A stretch of 64,000 nucleotides of DNA from Coemansia sp. RSA 487 (taxonomy: Eukaryota > Kickxellomycota > Kickxellomycetes > Kickxellales > Kickxellaceae), in contig JANBRJ010000062.1 of the NCBI GenBank assembly GCA_027577595.1, forward strand, positions 1 through 64,000, given 5' to 3'. Under the pieces are notes generated by a model. It worked only from the letters and a program-made list of their open reading frames with translations, was not told the origin of the DNA and ran no database searches. The position numbers were made by a program, and so were the translations under genes. Below are positions 9,887 through 20,448 of this stretch, in pieces. How positions within the stretch are numbered: position 1 is the first letter of the stretch; every line of letters starts with the position of its first letter.

Positions 9887-10055
9887 TAGTAATGACCAGC
9901 CAACGCCCACGATAATGATAATGGATAACAATGAAGCTGGACCAACTGCTATTTCACCAGCTGGTTTGCCAACGAAGTGCAAGAAACGCAGGAGAGTAGG
10001 GAAATGCTGCCGCCATTCAAGGAGGCGCAACTTCAGACAATACTACGCAATCTAG
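9090..10055 (+). CDS. Secreted lytic polysaccharide monooxygenase (AA9-like)
   Basis: 321 residues. A signal peptide (about 1-19, ending VHA) is followed by His as the mature first residue, as in copper LPMOs. A second copper His lies in SHAGPCMVYMA. The late motif GDYIVRAELVALYPT...TQFYPNC matches the AA9 pattern with the conserved Gln and axial Tyr. AA9 enzymes oxidatively cleave cellulose or related glucans outside the cell. After the catalytic domain comes a linker with a long Ser run (AGC repeat, about 9843-9883), then a strongly basic Cys-containing tail (KCKKRRRVGKCCRHSRRR). That tail is not a standard CBM. The ATG at 9090 is preferred because it begins the signal peptide directly. Confidence 0.82.
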
Positions 10056-10477
10056 CATCTAACAAGCAAGGAAATGAATAATGAAGGGGCCTCACTCCTA
10101 TCTTATCTACTATAGAGCTGGGTCTCTGTTAGTTGATCAGTTCAGGCAATGTGATGTTTCCGAGCATATATATTATTGCTGCTTTTTTTTAGTTATTCAA
10201 GTTATAATCAATAAATTTGCATTCTTCTGGTATTTTATCCTTGCAAAACAGCGTTCACAGAGATATTTAAAAAAAAAAAGTCAAACATTCCACCAAATAA
10301 ATAAAGCTATATCCCATCCTCCTCCCCCTCTCCCCGTTCATTTTTCGATACGCGGTGGGTGTGGTTTGGAATCAAAAAGGGCAGAAAAGCTTATTTTCGA
10401 TTACAAGAGGAAAAAAAGAAATCTAAGTAGAAAAAACTACTATAAAGGATAAAAAGGAGGCTGGCCTGCTTGCTTGC
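10056..10477. other. Convergent intergenic region
   Basis: Lies between the 3' ends of the LPMO and the PDR transporter. AT-rich with A- and T-runs. No gene supported. Confidence 0.5.
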
Positions 10478-13400
10478 TTAGCGCTTGTTGACCTTGTAAA
10501 TCTTGATCATCAGAGCGGTAAAGACAATGTTAAAGACAATGAAGCCAAACATGATCCCAACGTTGCGCCACCTGTGCGTAAAGCTCCAGTTGAGGGCGGT
10601 AAAGTACTCGTCGCCGACCTTGTAGGCGCAATACTCGCACGCCGACGTGGCATTAGGGTTGTTGATGTAGCCGATGGCCTGCGAGACCCAGTCGCCAGCG
10701 TAGTCGCCGCAAGACTGGCCGGAAGGCGGATCAAAGTTGTAAAACTCGTCGGAGCGGCACACGACCTTGGTCTCGTGCAGATCGTTGGTGATGACGCCCT
10801 CGATGTAGTACATGTATGGCGAGAGCCAGTACATCCACGAGCGCCAGAACTTTGGCATTTGCGCGTACGGGGCCGTCACACCGCAGAACAGAATGACCAT
10901 GGCGGTGAAGATCGGGTTGAACATGGCTGCAATGATCTCGTTGGGCGCAAAGGACGCGATGGCCTGGCCCAGCGTCAGCGAAAAGATGCCGAGGATCAGA
11001 TACGTAAAGTAGAAGTAGCCGATACGGTCCGTGATGCTGTTGAGACCGACGGTCCAGTAGAAGGCGGCAAAGAACAGGGTGTTTGAGACGATGGCAAACG
11101 GCCACTCGGTGACGATGATGGCGACGGCGAAGGCGCGCCATCCGTACTGGTTTGTGGAGGTTTCGCGGCCGTAGTACTGGCGCTGGCGCAGGAACTCGGG
11201 CTGGACCTGGTTGATGACCAAAATAGACAGAACAGAGCACTCGAAGATAGCCATGACCTTGTTCTGCAGGTCCTTGGCGCCCTCGTTCAGGTTGTAGAAG
11301 GTGAAGCCGACAACCAGCGCGCAGATGATCTGCAGGGCAAAGCGCGTCATGTTGTACTCGGTATTGCGCCAGTAGGTGATGAACATGCGGCGGGTGACAA
11401 GCTTGATCTGGTACAGGTGGCTGCGCGCAAACACCTGGTCGTCGGCGCCGCTGTGCTGGCCGTCGCTGTTCTTCTCCTTGAGCTGGTTGATGCGGTCGAC
11501 CTCGGCCAGGTTGGAGCGCTTCTCCTCGGATGCGTCCCAGACCTGGGGCCAGTCGATGCCCGACGACTTGTTGCCAACAACGTCCAGAATGTACTCGGCC
11601 GGGTTGGCCGTTGGCGGGCACTTGGCGGCGCCGTTGCGCTCGTAGTACTGGATCAGCGTCTGCGCGTCGTCGCCAAGATCGCCAAAGTACACGGTGTGGC
11701 CGCCGCGCACAAGCAGCAGAAGACGGTCGAACTGCTCGAACAGCAGCGCCGACGGCTGGTGGATGGTGCACAGGATCGTCTGGCCCTCGGCCGCAAGGCG
11801 GCGCATAAAGTGGACGATCTTGAACGACGCCTGCGCGTCGAGGCCCGACGTCGGCTCGTCCAGGAACAGGATCTTGGGCTTCGCGACCAGCTCGACGCCG
11901 ATGGTCAGCCGCTTGCGCTCCTCCAGCGATATGCCCTCGCCGGAGTCGGCCTCGCCGATAAGGCAGTCGGAGATGTTGTCCAGGCCGAGCAGGTAGATGA
12001 CGCGCTCGACATACTCGTTCTTCTCCTCGTCCGGCACCGACGCGGGCTGGCGGAGGTAGGCGGAGAAGCGCAGGGCCTCGCGCACCGTCGAGTAGGGGCT
12101 GTGGACGTCGATCTGCTCGCAGTATCCGGTGATGCGGCGGAAGCTCTTTGGCTGCGGGGCGCCGTTCATCAGGATCTCGCCCTCCAGCTTGCCGATGGTC
12201 TTGCGCTGCGACAGCGCATCCAGAAGCGTCGTCTTGCCGGCGCCCGATGCGCCCATAAGCGCCGTCATCGTGCCCGGCTTGATGTAGCCGGAGACCTGGT
12301 CGAGCAGCTTCTTGTCGCCGCCCTTGACAGGCACCGTGTAGTCCATGTTTTTCCACGTGAACGTGGTGGCTGCCAGGATCTGCTCGTCGGTGGGCCCCGT
12401 CTGCGGGATCTGCGCAAACATGCGGCGGTCGCCGGCGGTCTTTTCGTCGGACGACGCGTCGACGCTGACGTCGACCTGCGGCACCTTGGGGCGGCGGCGC
12501 TTGAAGACGTTGATGGAGTAGCCGGTGTTTCCGTACTCGACAAACTCCATGACAATGGCAATGGCCACGACAAAGAACACCCAGAACGCAAGCACCGCTA
12601 CAAAGTCGATCCACTGGTCGCTGATGTAGAACTCGTACCCCTCCTCCAGGTAGTCGCGGCCGAGCACGTAGGGCACGCCAGGCTTCGAGCCCTGCAGCGT
12701 GCACACCTGATTGTTGATGTCGGTGAACCCGGGCCCGCTGGGGATCAGGTTGGTGCCGGTGCACGTGAGCCTGAGGTTGCGGAACTCGTTGCACATCAGC
12801 GCCTTGAACCCATACGCAAGCGGGTTGATCCAGTAGATCCACTTGAACCACGGGTGCATCGACCGCGGCGGCTGCATGTACCCGACAAGCAGGATCATGA
12901 ACAGGAGGCAGACGCCGGACAGCGTGTGCGCAACGTCGATGTTGGGCGAGACGTTGCCCACGAGGCGGAAGAACGCCGTCAGACACAGACAGCCGACAAA
13001 CAGATACAGGAGGAACGTGAAGAAGTGGCCCGCCGTGCGCTCCAGCCCCGTGGCAAAGTACAGGATGCAGCTGAACACGATGATCTGGAGAAGCATGAAC
13101 GGGATGTCGACGACTGTCTGCGCAAACGACAGCGCCGCCGGGTGGTACATGGCGAACGACTTGTGCTTGTAGACGACCTCGCGGCCCGTGATGGACTTGG
13201 GGATCTCGGACTGCGCCGTCAGCGAGTTGAACAGAAGAGCAAAGAACAGAACACCGCCGCGCGTAAAGGCGCCGGCCGAGGTCTGCGGGAGCTTCAGGAA
13301 CAGCGTGCCGACGATGATGGCGAACGCTGCATTGTACACGAACTTGAAGGCCAGCTCCGCCCAGCCGCCGCAGAAGATCTCCCACTCGCGCTTGAACAGG

Positions 13401-14905
13401 CGGGTTGCCTGGTAGAAGAAGGTGGTTGTGTAGGGCGACCGCTTGCGCAGCGCGTTGTGGCCGCCGGCGCCCATCTTTGTCTGGTCGATGAAGTTGCGGA
13501 TCTCGCCGCCACGCCCGTCCTGCTCCAGCTGCTGCTCGAAGCCGGCCACCTCCTGCTTCAGCGCCTTGTACTCGGCCGACGCGTGCCAGCGCTGCTCGAA
13601 CTCGGCCGCCGTTTTGGGCACGCGGTCCTCCCAGCCGGCGCGCACCCTGCGCTCGTGCAGCTGCGTGACGCCCGTGAGGAAGTCGGACGTTGTCTGGCGC
13701 TTGGGCTTCTCGATGCCCAGCGCGTAGAAGTACTCGATGGCCTTGTCTGCGGGGCCAAAGAACAGCTGCTTGCCCTCGTCAATCACAGTGACCTTGTCGA
13801 ACAGCTGGTAGATGTTCTCCGACGCCTGGTAGATGGTCACCAGCGTCGACTTGTGCAGAACGTCGGTGGTGATGCGAAGGGACCGCACGTAGTCCAGCGC
13901 AGAGCTCGAATCCAGCCCGCGCGTGCTGCCATCCCATATGTCAATCGCCGCGCCCGACGCCACCTGCTCGGCGATGCTCACGCGCTTGCGCTCGCCTCCG
14001 GACACGCCGCGCAAGAAGGCGTTTCCAACAATCGTGTCGGCGCACCCCTTCAGACCGTACATGTCCAGGAGCGTGTCGAGGAACTCGTGCTGGTAGGCGT
14101 CGCGGTCCTTGAGCATCCGCGTGCTGGGCATCTTGCACTGGATTGCAAACTCCAGCGTCTTCCGCACAGTCAGCGTAGGGAAGTGCACGTCCTCCTCCTG
14201 GTTGTACGCAACCTCGCCACGATAGTGCTTTTCAACCTCCGTAGGAGTCAAGCCTCCATACGACACGGTTCCGTTTATCTTGCGGTACGTCTTGCGCCTG
14301 TTTCCAAGCACGCGAAGCAGCGTCGAGCATCCGGACCCGGGACGCCCCAGAACAAGCAGCATCTCGCCGTCGGCCACCACGCCCGACATCCCATCGATGA
14401 TCTTGCGATGCTTGTTGGCGTTGCTCTTGAACAGCTTGGCTATGCCGAACCCGTGCACCGCAGCCTTGGCTATCTTGTACAGCGGGGTCACCAGCGTGGC
14501 GATGTGTCTGTTGCTTACATTGTCGCCGTAAACGTCCAGGCCGTCGAACAAAAGCCCAACGCGCTTGGCAAACGGCGGGCCCTGCTGCTGCTGACGCCCA
14601 GTCAGCCAAGTCGACAGATCAAACGCGCTTCCTTCGGTAGCGGCCTCTTCCTCCTCCCCTTCGACACTTAATGGCTTACTGTACGTGCGTTGGATGGATC
14701 TGAATCTGGATGTGCCGCGACTTACGCTCACGTGAAGCGGCTCGCCAAAAGACATAACTGGCTCCTCTTCCCCATTGTCGTCGTTAACTGTTTTACCGGA
14801 ATTTCTCTTGTCCGATGACGCTGCTTTGTTGGTGGTGGTGGCGCTGAGGGACGCAACAGAGCTCGATGGCGAGCTGACTGTTTTGTTGGCTCCCGCCGTA
14901 TCCAT
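10478..14905 (-). CDS. PDR-type ABC multidrug transporter (full size)
   Basis: 1475 residues in the reverse order typical of ABCG/PDR pumps: NBD1, six membrane helices, NBD2, six helices. NBD1 has the degenerate Walker A GRPGSGCS and the signature VSGGERKRVS, with DGSTRGLDSS. NBD2 has the canonical Walker A GASGAGKT, the altered signature ISLEERKRLTIG and the Walker B/D-loop LFLDEPTSGLDAQ. This asymmetry between the two sites is normal for PDR proteins. It is predicted to export xenobiotics, sterols or lipids at the plasma membrane. The N-terminal ~60 residues are Ser/Thr-rich and probably phosphorylated. The gene is GC-rich with strong third-position bias, which creates long empty frames on the opposite strand. 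Confidence 0.95.
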   Translation of the reverse strand: MDTAGANKTVSSPSSSVASLSATTTNKAASSDKRNSGKTVNDDNGEEEPVMSFGEPLHVSVSRGTSRFRSIQRTYSKPLSVEGEEEEAATEGSAFDLSTWLTGRQQQQGPPFAKRVGLLFDGLDVYGDNVSNRHIATLVTPLYKIAKAAVHGFGIAKLFKSNANKHRKIIDGMSGVVADGEMLLVLGRPGSGCSTLLRVLGNRRKTYRKINGTVSYGGLTPTEVEKHYRGEVAYNQEEDVHFPTLTVRKTLEFAIQCKMPSTRMLKDRDAYQHEFLDTLLDMYGLKGCADTIVGNAFLRGVSGGERKRVSIAEQVASGAAIDIWDGSTRGLDSSSALDYVRSLRITTDVLHKSTLVTIYQASENIYQLFDKVTVIDEGKQLFFGPADKAIEYFYALGIEKPKRQTTSDFLTGVTQLHERRVRAGWEDRVPKTAAEFEQRWHASAEYKALKQEVAGFEQQLEQDGRGGEIRNFIDQTKMGAGGHNALRKRSPYTTTFFYQATRLFKREWEIFCGGWAELAFKFVYNAAFAIIVGTLFLKLPQTSAGAFTRGGVLFFALLFNSLTAQSEIPKSITGREVVYKHKSFAMYHPAALSFAQTVVDIPFMLLQIIVFSCILYFATGLERTAGHFFTFLLYLFVGCLCLTAFFRLVGNVSPNIDVAHTLSGVCLLFMILLVGYMQPPRSMHPWFKWIYWINPLAYGFKALMCNEFRNLRLTCTGTNLIPSGPGFTDINNQVCTLQGSKPGVPYVLGRDYLEEGYEFYISDQWIDFVAVLAFWVFFVVAIAIVMEFVEYGNTGYSINVFKRRRPKVPQVDVSVDASSDEKTAGDRRMFAQIPQTGPTDEQILAATTFTWKNMDYTVPVKGGDKKLLDQVSGYIKPGTMTALMGASGAGKTTLLDALSQRKTIGKLEGEILMNGAPQPKSFRRITGYCEQIDVHSPYSTVREALRFSAYLRQPASVPDEEKNEYVERVIYLLGLDNISDCLIGEADSGEGISLEERKRLTIGVELVAKPKILFLDEPTSGLDAQASFKIVHFMRRLAAEGQTILCTIHQPSALLFEQFDRLLLLVRGGHTVYFGDLGDDAQTLIQYYERNGAAKCPPTANPAEYILDVVGNKSSGIDWPQVWDASEEKRSNLAEVDRINQLKEKNSDGQHSGADDQVFARSHLYQIKLVTRRMFITYWRNTEYNMTRFALQIICALVVGFTFYNLNEGAKDLQNKVMAIFECSVLSILVINQVQPEFLRQRQYYGRETSTNQYGWRAFAVAIIVTEWPFAIVSNTLFFAAFYWTVGLNSITDRIGYFYFTYLILGIFSLTLGQAIASFAPNEIIAAMFNPIFTAMVILFCGVTAPYAQMPKFWRSWMYWLSPYMYYIEGVITNDLHETKVVCRSDEFYNFDPPSGQSCGDYAGDWVSQAIGYINNPNATSACEYCAYKVGDEYFTALNWSFTHRWRNVGIMFGFIVFNIVFTALMIKIYKVNKR

Positions 14906-15726
14906 GGTCTCTATTCAGAATAATAAAACTAGTATATCTCGGTTTGTTTAGATTTGTAAAAAAAAAAAGGTAGTAATAAGGTAGTAAAAGGAGGGGGGTA
15001 GAAATAGATAGATAGGGCTTTTTTCTCATGGATATAGGATAAACTCCAGAAAAAAAGAGATTTGGCGAATAAAAAAGAAACCTTTGCTGGATTTATATAA
15101 CAACAACACAACAGGCTGCAAGTTCACGCAAATAAATAAATGGCAAAGCGAAGGATCTCCTACCAACATACCTTCTTCGTTAGAATGTGCTGTGCTGCCT
15201 GCCCTGCCCTGCCCAGTAGTTAATCCTCCCCCTCCCCCAAATTGCTTTGTGTACCGCAGCACAGCAGATAAAACCCAAGACACAAATAAACAGAAACATG
15301 GCTTCTGAAAGTGGCGAGGACAATAATAGGATGGAAACGCCGCCCTGCCTGTTTTTTTTATCCAAAAAGAGCTGGTGCAAAAAACTCGGGTTTTTCATCT
15401 CCAGTGCCATTTCGCCAAGTCCACAGTGCGAAAGAAAACGGAGACGGGACGGGAGACGAAAGGGATCAAAAAGCCCATTCTGTATCTTGGCTTCTCCCGC
15501 TTTGTCAGATACACAAATTTGATTATAAAGAGCGAGGAATTTGACCAATGACACAACTTGACACTGTCCATCCACTCAAATACTTTTTAGCTATTGTCTT
15601 TTTCCCCTCTCCCCAAAAAATAAAAGGAAGATTCGACACATACAAAGATTGTTGCAAATATTTACCGCTCGGACGGATTTCGGAGGTGAAATCGGGGGAG
15701 GGGGAAAACGGCCTGTATTTTTTTCC
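14906..15726. other. Promoter region of the PDR transporter
   Basis: Holds A/T tracts next to the start codon and C-rich strings (about 15222-15239, and a G-rich one near 15692-15705) containing CCCCT/AGGGG, like fungal stress-response elements. I see no perfect PDRE (TCCGYGGA). No supported gene. Confidence 0.35.
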
Positions 15727-16529
15727 TTAAGCCGCATCGTGTGCGCTCCCTCCGATATTCCACCACCGCAGCGCTTGAAGATGCGCAAGATCCGTGACCG
15801 CATTCTGACGCCAGCCATATGTGCACGGCCGAAAGCAATAATACAATGCTGCGGTGCCTAGTACAATCACGATCCGGTGATTTCTACGGATCGCAGCATC
15901 GAGCTCGACTGCAAGCAAAAGCAATGCAAAGTACAGCGCTGGCAAGTAGTGATGTAGGTATGTTACGCGACGCATCAGGAAAAACGGAAAGTAATGAAGT
16001 GCCCAGGCAAGCCATAGAACCCATCCCCGGGATCTCCGCTGAAAGCACTCCGCTTGCACCGCCCGAACAACAACGCTCCCAGAATACCTTCCCCTCTTCA
16101 AGCGGATGCACGCCAGGACTAGCCGTAGCGGATACACAAAGACGCACAGAAGCGCAGACGCCCACCACAGAAGCGGGTTGCCGATCTCATAGACCACCAT
16201 GTTGTGCTGTGCAACCGACGGCGGGTCCCACATGCTCATCCGCATCGGGTATAGAAGAAACGGCCACGACCACGGAGAGCTCTCCAGCACGTCGTAGCGG
16301 TCCGGGTCTGCGGGTGTCAATTCGGCGTTGGCTGCCGCCATAATTTTGTTCTGCGCCCATAGGTTTTCGATAAACGAAGTAGGCACCTTGCCTTGCATGT
16401 TGTTGTCGAATCCCTCGGCCCAGTTGACATGGTACTCGACACGCCAGTAATCATCGGCCTGCTTGGTTGATTTTGTGCATATTGCGTTTTTTATGTTTTG
16501 CCTTTCGTCATCATCATCACCATCACCAT

Positions 16530-16612
<83 letters not shown>

Positions 16613-18012
16613 TCGATCGCTAGAGTGCATCGTGTGGTTGTATGGCGAAGGCGGAAAACTGTGCTTATCGGATGGATAAGGCCGTCGTTGAGCAATGCAA
16701 GCTCCTGGCTGACAATCTCAATGGTCCAGCTATCGTCAATGTTGTTTTCTTGTTTTGCAGGCGCTATGATAACTGGATAAATCACGTCATCTCCATCAGA
16801 GCTTGTTTTGCGATGATCGTCCAGCTGCAACGGCATTTGCGTGGTGTCGTGGACCAAACGGACCATGCAGCCATCGCAAACAAACGCACGTGCTCCATTA
16901 TCAACAGATTGGAACGCCCACCAGTCAGCACCCGTAAGAACGCTGCCGTATCCGACATGCTGTGGGTCCTTTAACGATTTCTTCTTTTTTACCGAAGAAG
17001 GCGGACGGAATGCAAGAAGCTTGCCACAGCCGTCGTGCTTGCTGTCGGGCCACAGCTTGGCAATACTCCCGTTGTACGCAACATTGGTTGGCTGGCGATT
17101 ATACCTGTTCCACCGCAAGTTGGCCTGGAACCGGATAGGCATTTTGTGTTCTCCAACCCCGTGCTGCGTTTGCATTGCAAAGTGGATGCGAAAGACTGCG
17201 GCGTACACGCACAAAGGTAAAACAATCAGCAGCAATGCACGGATTGCGATTATCCAGAGCAATGTGCAGGCGATTCGTGCCCTTGAGGGTCTGGGCACAA
17301 TTCGATCGGCTAGGATTAGAAAGCGGTAGACGATATCAACCACTGTCAAAACACCAACCAGCATGACAGAAAATACGCCAACCCATTTGACACTGGTCGC
17401 CAAAGCCAGCGACACGCCTGTCAATGCAATCCAGCGCATCTCCCCTCCACCGGCACGCAGCCACCACCGCATGGTCGCTGCAAGAGTCAGTGCTGTGAAA
17501 CATAGCAAGGGTCCATCGAGCACAACAATTCGCGTCATCAAACAAAGTGCGTTGTCGAATATAACAAACCATGCAGCCATCGCAGCAGCAGCAGCAGCAC
17601 TCCTTTGAGCCGCCCCCATCCACCGCACCGTCACATATGCCAGCGGCGCCAGCAGAATGCCAAACACTGCGATTTGCGCTCGAAGAAACGTATGGTTCAC
17701 AGTGGACGGGTACTTTGCTCCGCCGCCAAACTCAAAGGTGCTGTTTCTGGCAGTAGCTAGATGCTCGGCTAGTGCAATTATCAGTTTGCCCAGCGGTGGA
17801 TGTACGTCGTGGATGTACGTTCCGTTAAGGTACATCGAGCCGAACCGACCGAAATGCGCTTCGTCCCAGACCACCCGGTCCACTCGCCCGATTTGCCATA
17901 GCCGCACAATGCCGCTGATTATTGTCAGTAGTGGCAGTGCCACGGCGTCGGTTCCATAGTTGCGCGATGCTCTGCTGAACAGTTTTGTTGTGGCGTGGTA
18001 ATAAGTATACAT
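15727..18012 (-). CDS. Protein O-mannosyltransferase, PMT2-type (GT39)
   Basis: 761 residues from the ATG at 18012, an ER multi-span enzyme moving mannose from dolichol-phosphate to Ser/Thr. The first lumenal loop carries VVWDEAHFGRFGS...DVHPPLGK with the catalytic Asp-Glu; this wording is closest to the PMT2 branch. Hydrophobic helices fill both ends and the C-terminal YLHHYLPALYF motif is present. The central lumenal loop should hold three MIR repeats. Here only weak MIR-like traces are seen (HVGYGSVLTG, VFRLRH), and a long Ser run followed by an Asn run interrupts it. An upstream in-frame ATG at 18141 is only 22 nt from the previous gene's stop and adds a pyrimidine-tract-coded stretch, so it is less likely. 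Confidence 0.87.
16523..16614. repeat. TTG/CTG trinucleotide repeat inside the PMT gene
   Basis: About ten TTG units followed by about fourteen CTG units, preceded by ATC/ACC units. On the coding strand they give a Ser run then an Asn run in the central lumenal loop. The length is likely polymorphic. Confidence 0.85.
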
Positions 18013-18162
18013 CAAATCGAAAGAGAAGGAAAGAAAAGATAAAGATAAAGATAAAAATAAAGCATTAAAAAACACATGTGAAACTGGAAAAAGAGAGAAA
18101 ATACACAAAGGCTGATAAGCAAAAATAAGCAAAAAATGCAAGAGTAAGAACAGTCGCCATTG

Positions 18163-19053
18163 CTAACGTGGCACAGGCAGCACCAGATGCGCAGGAACAT
18201 CGAGTTCCAAATCATCGTCATCGTCGAATAACAGCCGGTACATGGGGTTGGTGTTTGGATCCGCACCAGCTGAATCACCCAACGGAGAAGACGTGTATTG
18301 GGAAGGCGGAATGACTACCGTTCCGTGGTAGAACGCTGTTGTGCGTGGATACAAGGCAAACACGCGTTGTCCACGCGGCATCTCCGGGTTCCGCGACCTG
18401 TCCCAGAGTCTCCGGCGCGAAGACGATGAGGACGTTTCTGACGTCACCAGTATGACGAGCCGTGGGCTCAATACGTAAGTGGGTCTAACGGGGCTTTCCA
18501 GGTCATCGTCTTGCACAGTGTACCTGTTCTTCTCGCTGTTGTACGAAAGAACCGTGGCTAGAATCCATTCCTCCGAGGCCGCTCCTGCTGGAGCCACACG
18601 AGCCGCCACCAAACTGCCTTTACTGATGATTCCTGTGGGTGGGCTATGAGCACTATCGCTTACCAAAGAAGAGGAGGATTTGCTTTGATTCGACGGGTTG
18701 TTTGACAGCTCACGTCTACCACGCAATAATCGATCCCTGCTATCTCGCTCCTCCCTACTTGTATCCCTATTGTCTCGTTCCCGACTCCGCGACTCCATAC
18801 GCCGACGCTTGTTAGTACTTCGCTGCATCAGATCAGTTTTTCGCTGTTCGTGGCTGGCAAGAAGACGGGCCACTTGGTCACGCGCAGCGTCTGCCGCGCG
18901 CTGTTCCTGTTGTGCTAATCGATACGCGTGGTCGTATTGGTCGCGTAGACTTGTCGTGTCTTCTGACTCGGTTTGGTTAATACGCTCCAGTACCGGTAAT
19001 TGGTCCCTACGTGCGCGTTCCAAAGACTTTAGATTTGTTAAAAGCGACTCCAT
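18163..19053 (-). CDS. SGF29: SAGA-associated factor 29 (tandem Tudor)
   Basis: 296 residues. The N-terminal third is a charged coiled coil (about 1-85) followed by a Ser/Arg-rich linker. The C-terminal half is the SGF29 tandem Tudor: GSLVAARV...WILATVLSYNSEKNRYTVQDDD in the first fold, then VFALYPRTTAFYHGTVV and YRLLFDDDDD...HLVLPVPR in the second. SGF29 reads H3K4 di/trimethylation for the SAGA acetyltransferase complex. It shares a 234-bp divergent promoter with the SANT-repeat gene. The terminal LPVPR matches the family's end, so the gene is complete. Confidence 0.9.
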   Translation of the reverse strand: MESLLTNLKSLERARRDQLPVLERINQTESEDTTSLRDQYDHAYRLAQQEQRAADAARDQVARLLASHEQRKTDLMQRSTNKRRRMESRSRERDNRDTSREERDSRDRLLRGRRELSNNPSNQSKSSSSLVSDSAHSPPTGIISKGSLVAARVAPAGAASEEWILATVLSYNSEKNRYTVQDDDLESPVRPTYVLSPRLVILVTSETSSSSSRRRLWDRSRNPEMPRGQRVFALYPRTTAFYHGTVVIPPSQYTSSPLGDSAGADPNTNPMYRLLFDDDDDLELDVPAHLVLPVPR

Positions 19054-19287
19054 TGAATTAGATTTTCAGCTCTTTAAAAGAAAAAGTATTAGAAAAGACA
19101 AGAGGTAAATTGCACTTTGTTTTTTTTTTACTTTTATATCCATTTTAATCAGATCCGATTGATCTGCGGACCCAAGCCTTATAAACGTTTCAATAAAAAA
19201 AACCACAGCGAATAAAGACTACTTTTTTTTTTCTCAAACCAAAGTTATTGTCAATAATGTATAATTGCAAAGCCTTTCTTTGCTAAA

Positions 19288-20448
19288 ATGTTTGCACTGT
19301 TTCGGCGCCTACTCCCAGCTGTGAAGAAAACTGCCAAAAGACACAGACACACGCACCTGGCACGAGCGCACCGCGCACCATGGACGCAAGACGCAAAGGA
19401 CCAACTACTCAGCCTAGTCAACACCAGGTACCGAGATACAAAAATTCCCGGCGACTGGGACAAAATAGCCTCATACGTACGTGCAATTCCATCGAATGCA
19501 CTTGCACCATGGACAGCCACAGAATCACAAAACTTGGTACGTTACATCAAGCAAGAGTTTTATGCAAAACACCGTAAGCTTGACTGGCAACAGATAGCCA
19601 ACCAGTTTGGCCGTACCGTCAACTCATGCCATTTACAGTACTACGCAATACGCGGTGCACAGAAGGACCAGCGCGAGGCAAACGCGGATCTTGATATTCA
19701 GGCGTATCGTACCACAGAGGTTAAAGCAGAGATGAAGAAGGGGGCAAGCTGGACCGATGACGAGATAAAGAGGCTATGCGAGGCGCGTGGAACATCAGAG
19801 CGGTTCCGCGGGTGGGCCCGTGTTGCTCAGTACGTTGGCACGGGTCGTACACCGCTCAATTGCTTCCATGCATGGTACCGACTGCGCCTCAAACAGAAGG
19901 AACAGCTTCTAAATCCCAATGGCAAGCAAGGCAAGGCAAACTTAACAGACCAGTGGACGGCGGACGAGATTGCGCAGATGGACTTGCTGGCGCAGAAACA
20001 CTTCCCTCGAACACAAGATACCACCAGAACCAACGAAGCGCTTGCGTTGTTTAAACATAAAGATCCAGCCCTTGTGCGCCGCCAGCTGTATCGCAGCATT
20101 GGCAAGATTAAGCAACGGGAGCTGAATGCGCGGGTACTGGATGTCCGGCATCGACTGAAGCAAATGGTCGATTGCGGTGGTGGTGAAGCTGATTGGAAAA
20201 GCATAAGCAAATTGGTTGGCTTGACTGAGCTCAGATGTCGCCAGGTATACGACAACATGGAGCAAGTCAAAGATGGGAATAGAAGGTGGACAAGAGCTGA
20301 AACCGATCGGCTGCTGGAATCGTTAAAACTGTCAAAGAATCAGAAAAAGTACGACTGGTACGCAGTAGCGCGTGCTGTGGGGACACGCACAAGGAGCCAA
20401 TGCTACAGAAAGTATTTCAACATGCGTGTCAAACAGCTTTTGCAGTAA
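19288..20448 (+). CDS. Multi-SANT/Myb-like protein with mitochondrial-like N-terminus
   Basis: 386 residues. At least four SANT/Myb-type helical repeats with spaced tryptophans: about 31-65 (PWTQDAKDQL), 73-117 (PWTATESQNLV...DWQQIANQFGRT), 153-200 (SWTDDEIKRL...GWARVAQYVGTG) and 334-382 (RWTRAETDRL...DWYAVARAVGTRT). A more degenerate unit (QWTADEIAQM) lies between. The first 30 residues lack acidic residues, are rich in Arg/Lys/His and form a potential amphipathic helix (MFALFRRLLPAVKK), as in mitochondrial presequences. Most Myb proteins are nuclear DNA-binders, so the address is unresolved. Confidence 0.8.
   Translation: MFALFRRLLPAVKKTAKRHRHTHLARAHRAPWTQDAKDQLLSLVNTRYRDTKIPGDWDKIASYVRAIPSNALAPWTATESQNLVRYIKQEFYAKHRKLDWQQIANQFGRTVNSCHLQYYAIRGAQKDQREANADLDIQAYRTTEVKAEMKKGASWTDDEIKRLCEARGTSERFRGWARVAQYVGTGRTPLNCFHAWYRLRLKQKEQLLNPNGKQGKANLTDQWTADEIAQMDLLAQKHFPRTQDTTRTNEALALFKHKDPALVRRQLYRSIGKIKQRELNARVLDVRHRLKQMVDCGGGEADWKSISKLVGLTELRCRQVYDNMEQVKDGNRRWTRAETDRLLESLKLSKNQKKYDWYAVARAVGTRTRSQCYRKYFNMRVKQLLQ

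Noticed and set aside
11417-14671. A 1084-codon open frame on the plus strand, and an 884-codon frame at 10731-13385 on the minus strand
   Set aside because: Both overlap the PDR transporter gene in other frames. They come from its GC-rich third positions, are full of Arg/Ala/Val repeats and show no domain.
16463-16780. Plus-strand frames of poly-Leu or poly-Cys
   Set aside because: They read the trinucleotide repeat inside the PMT gene.
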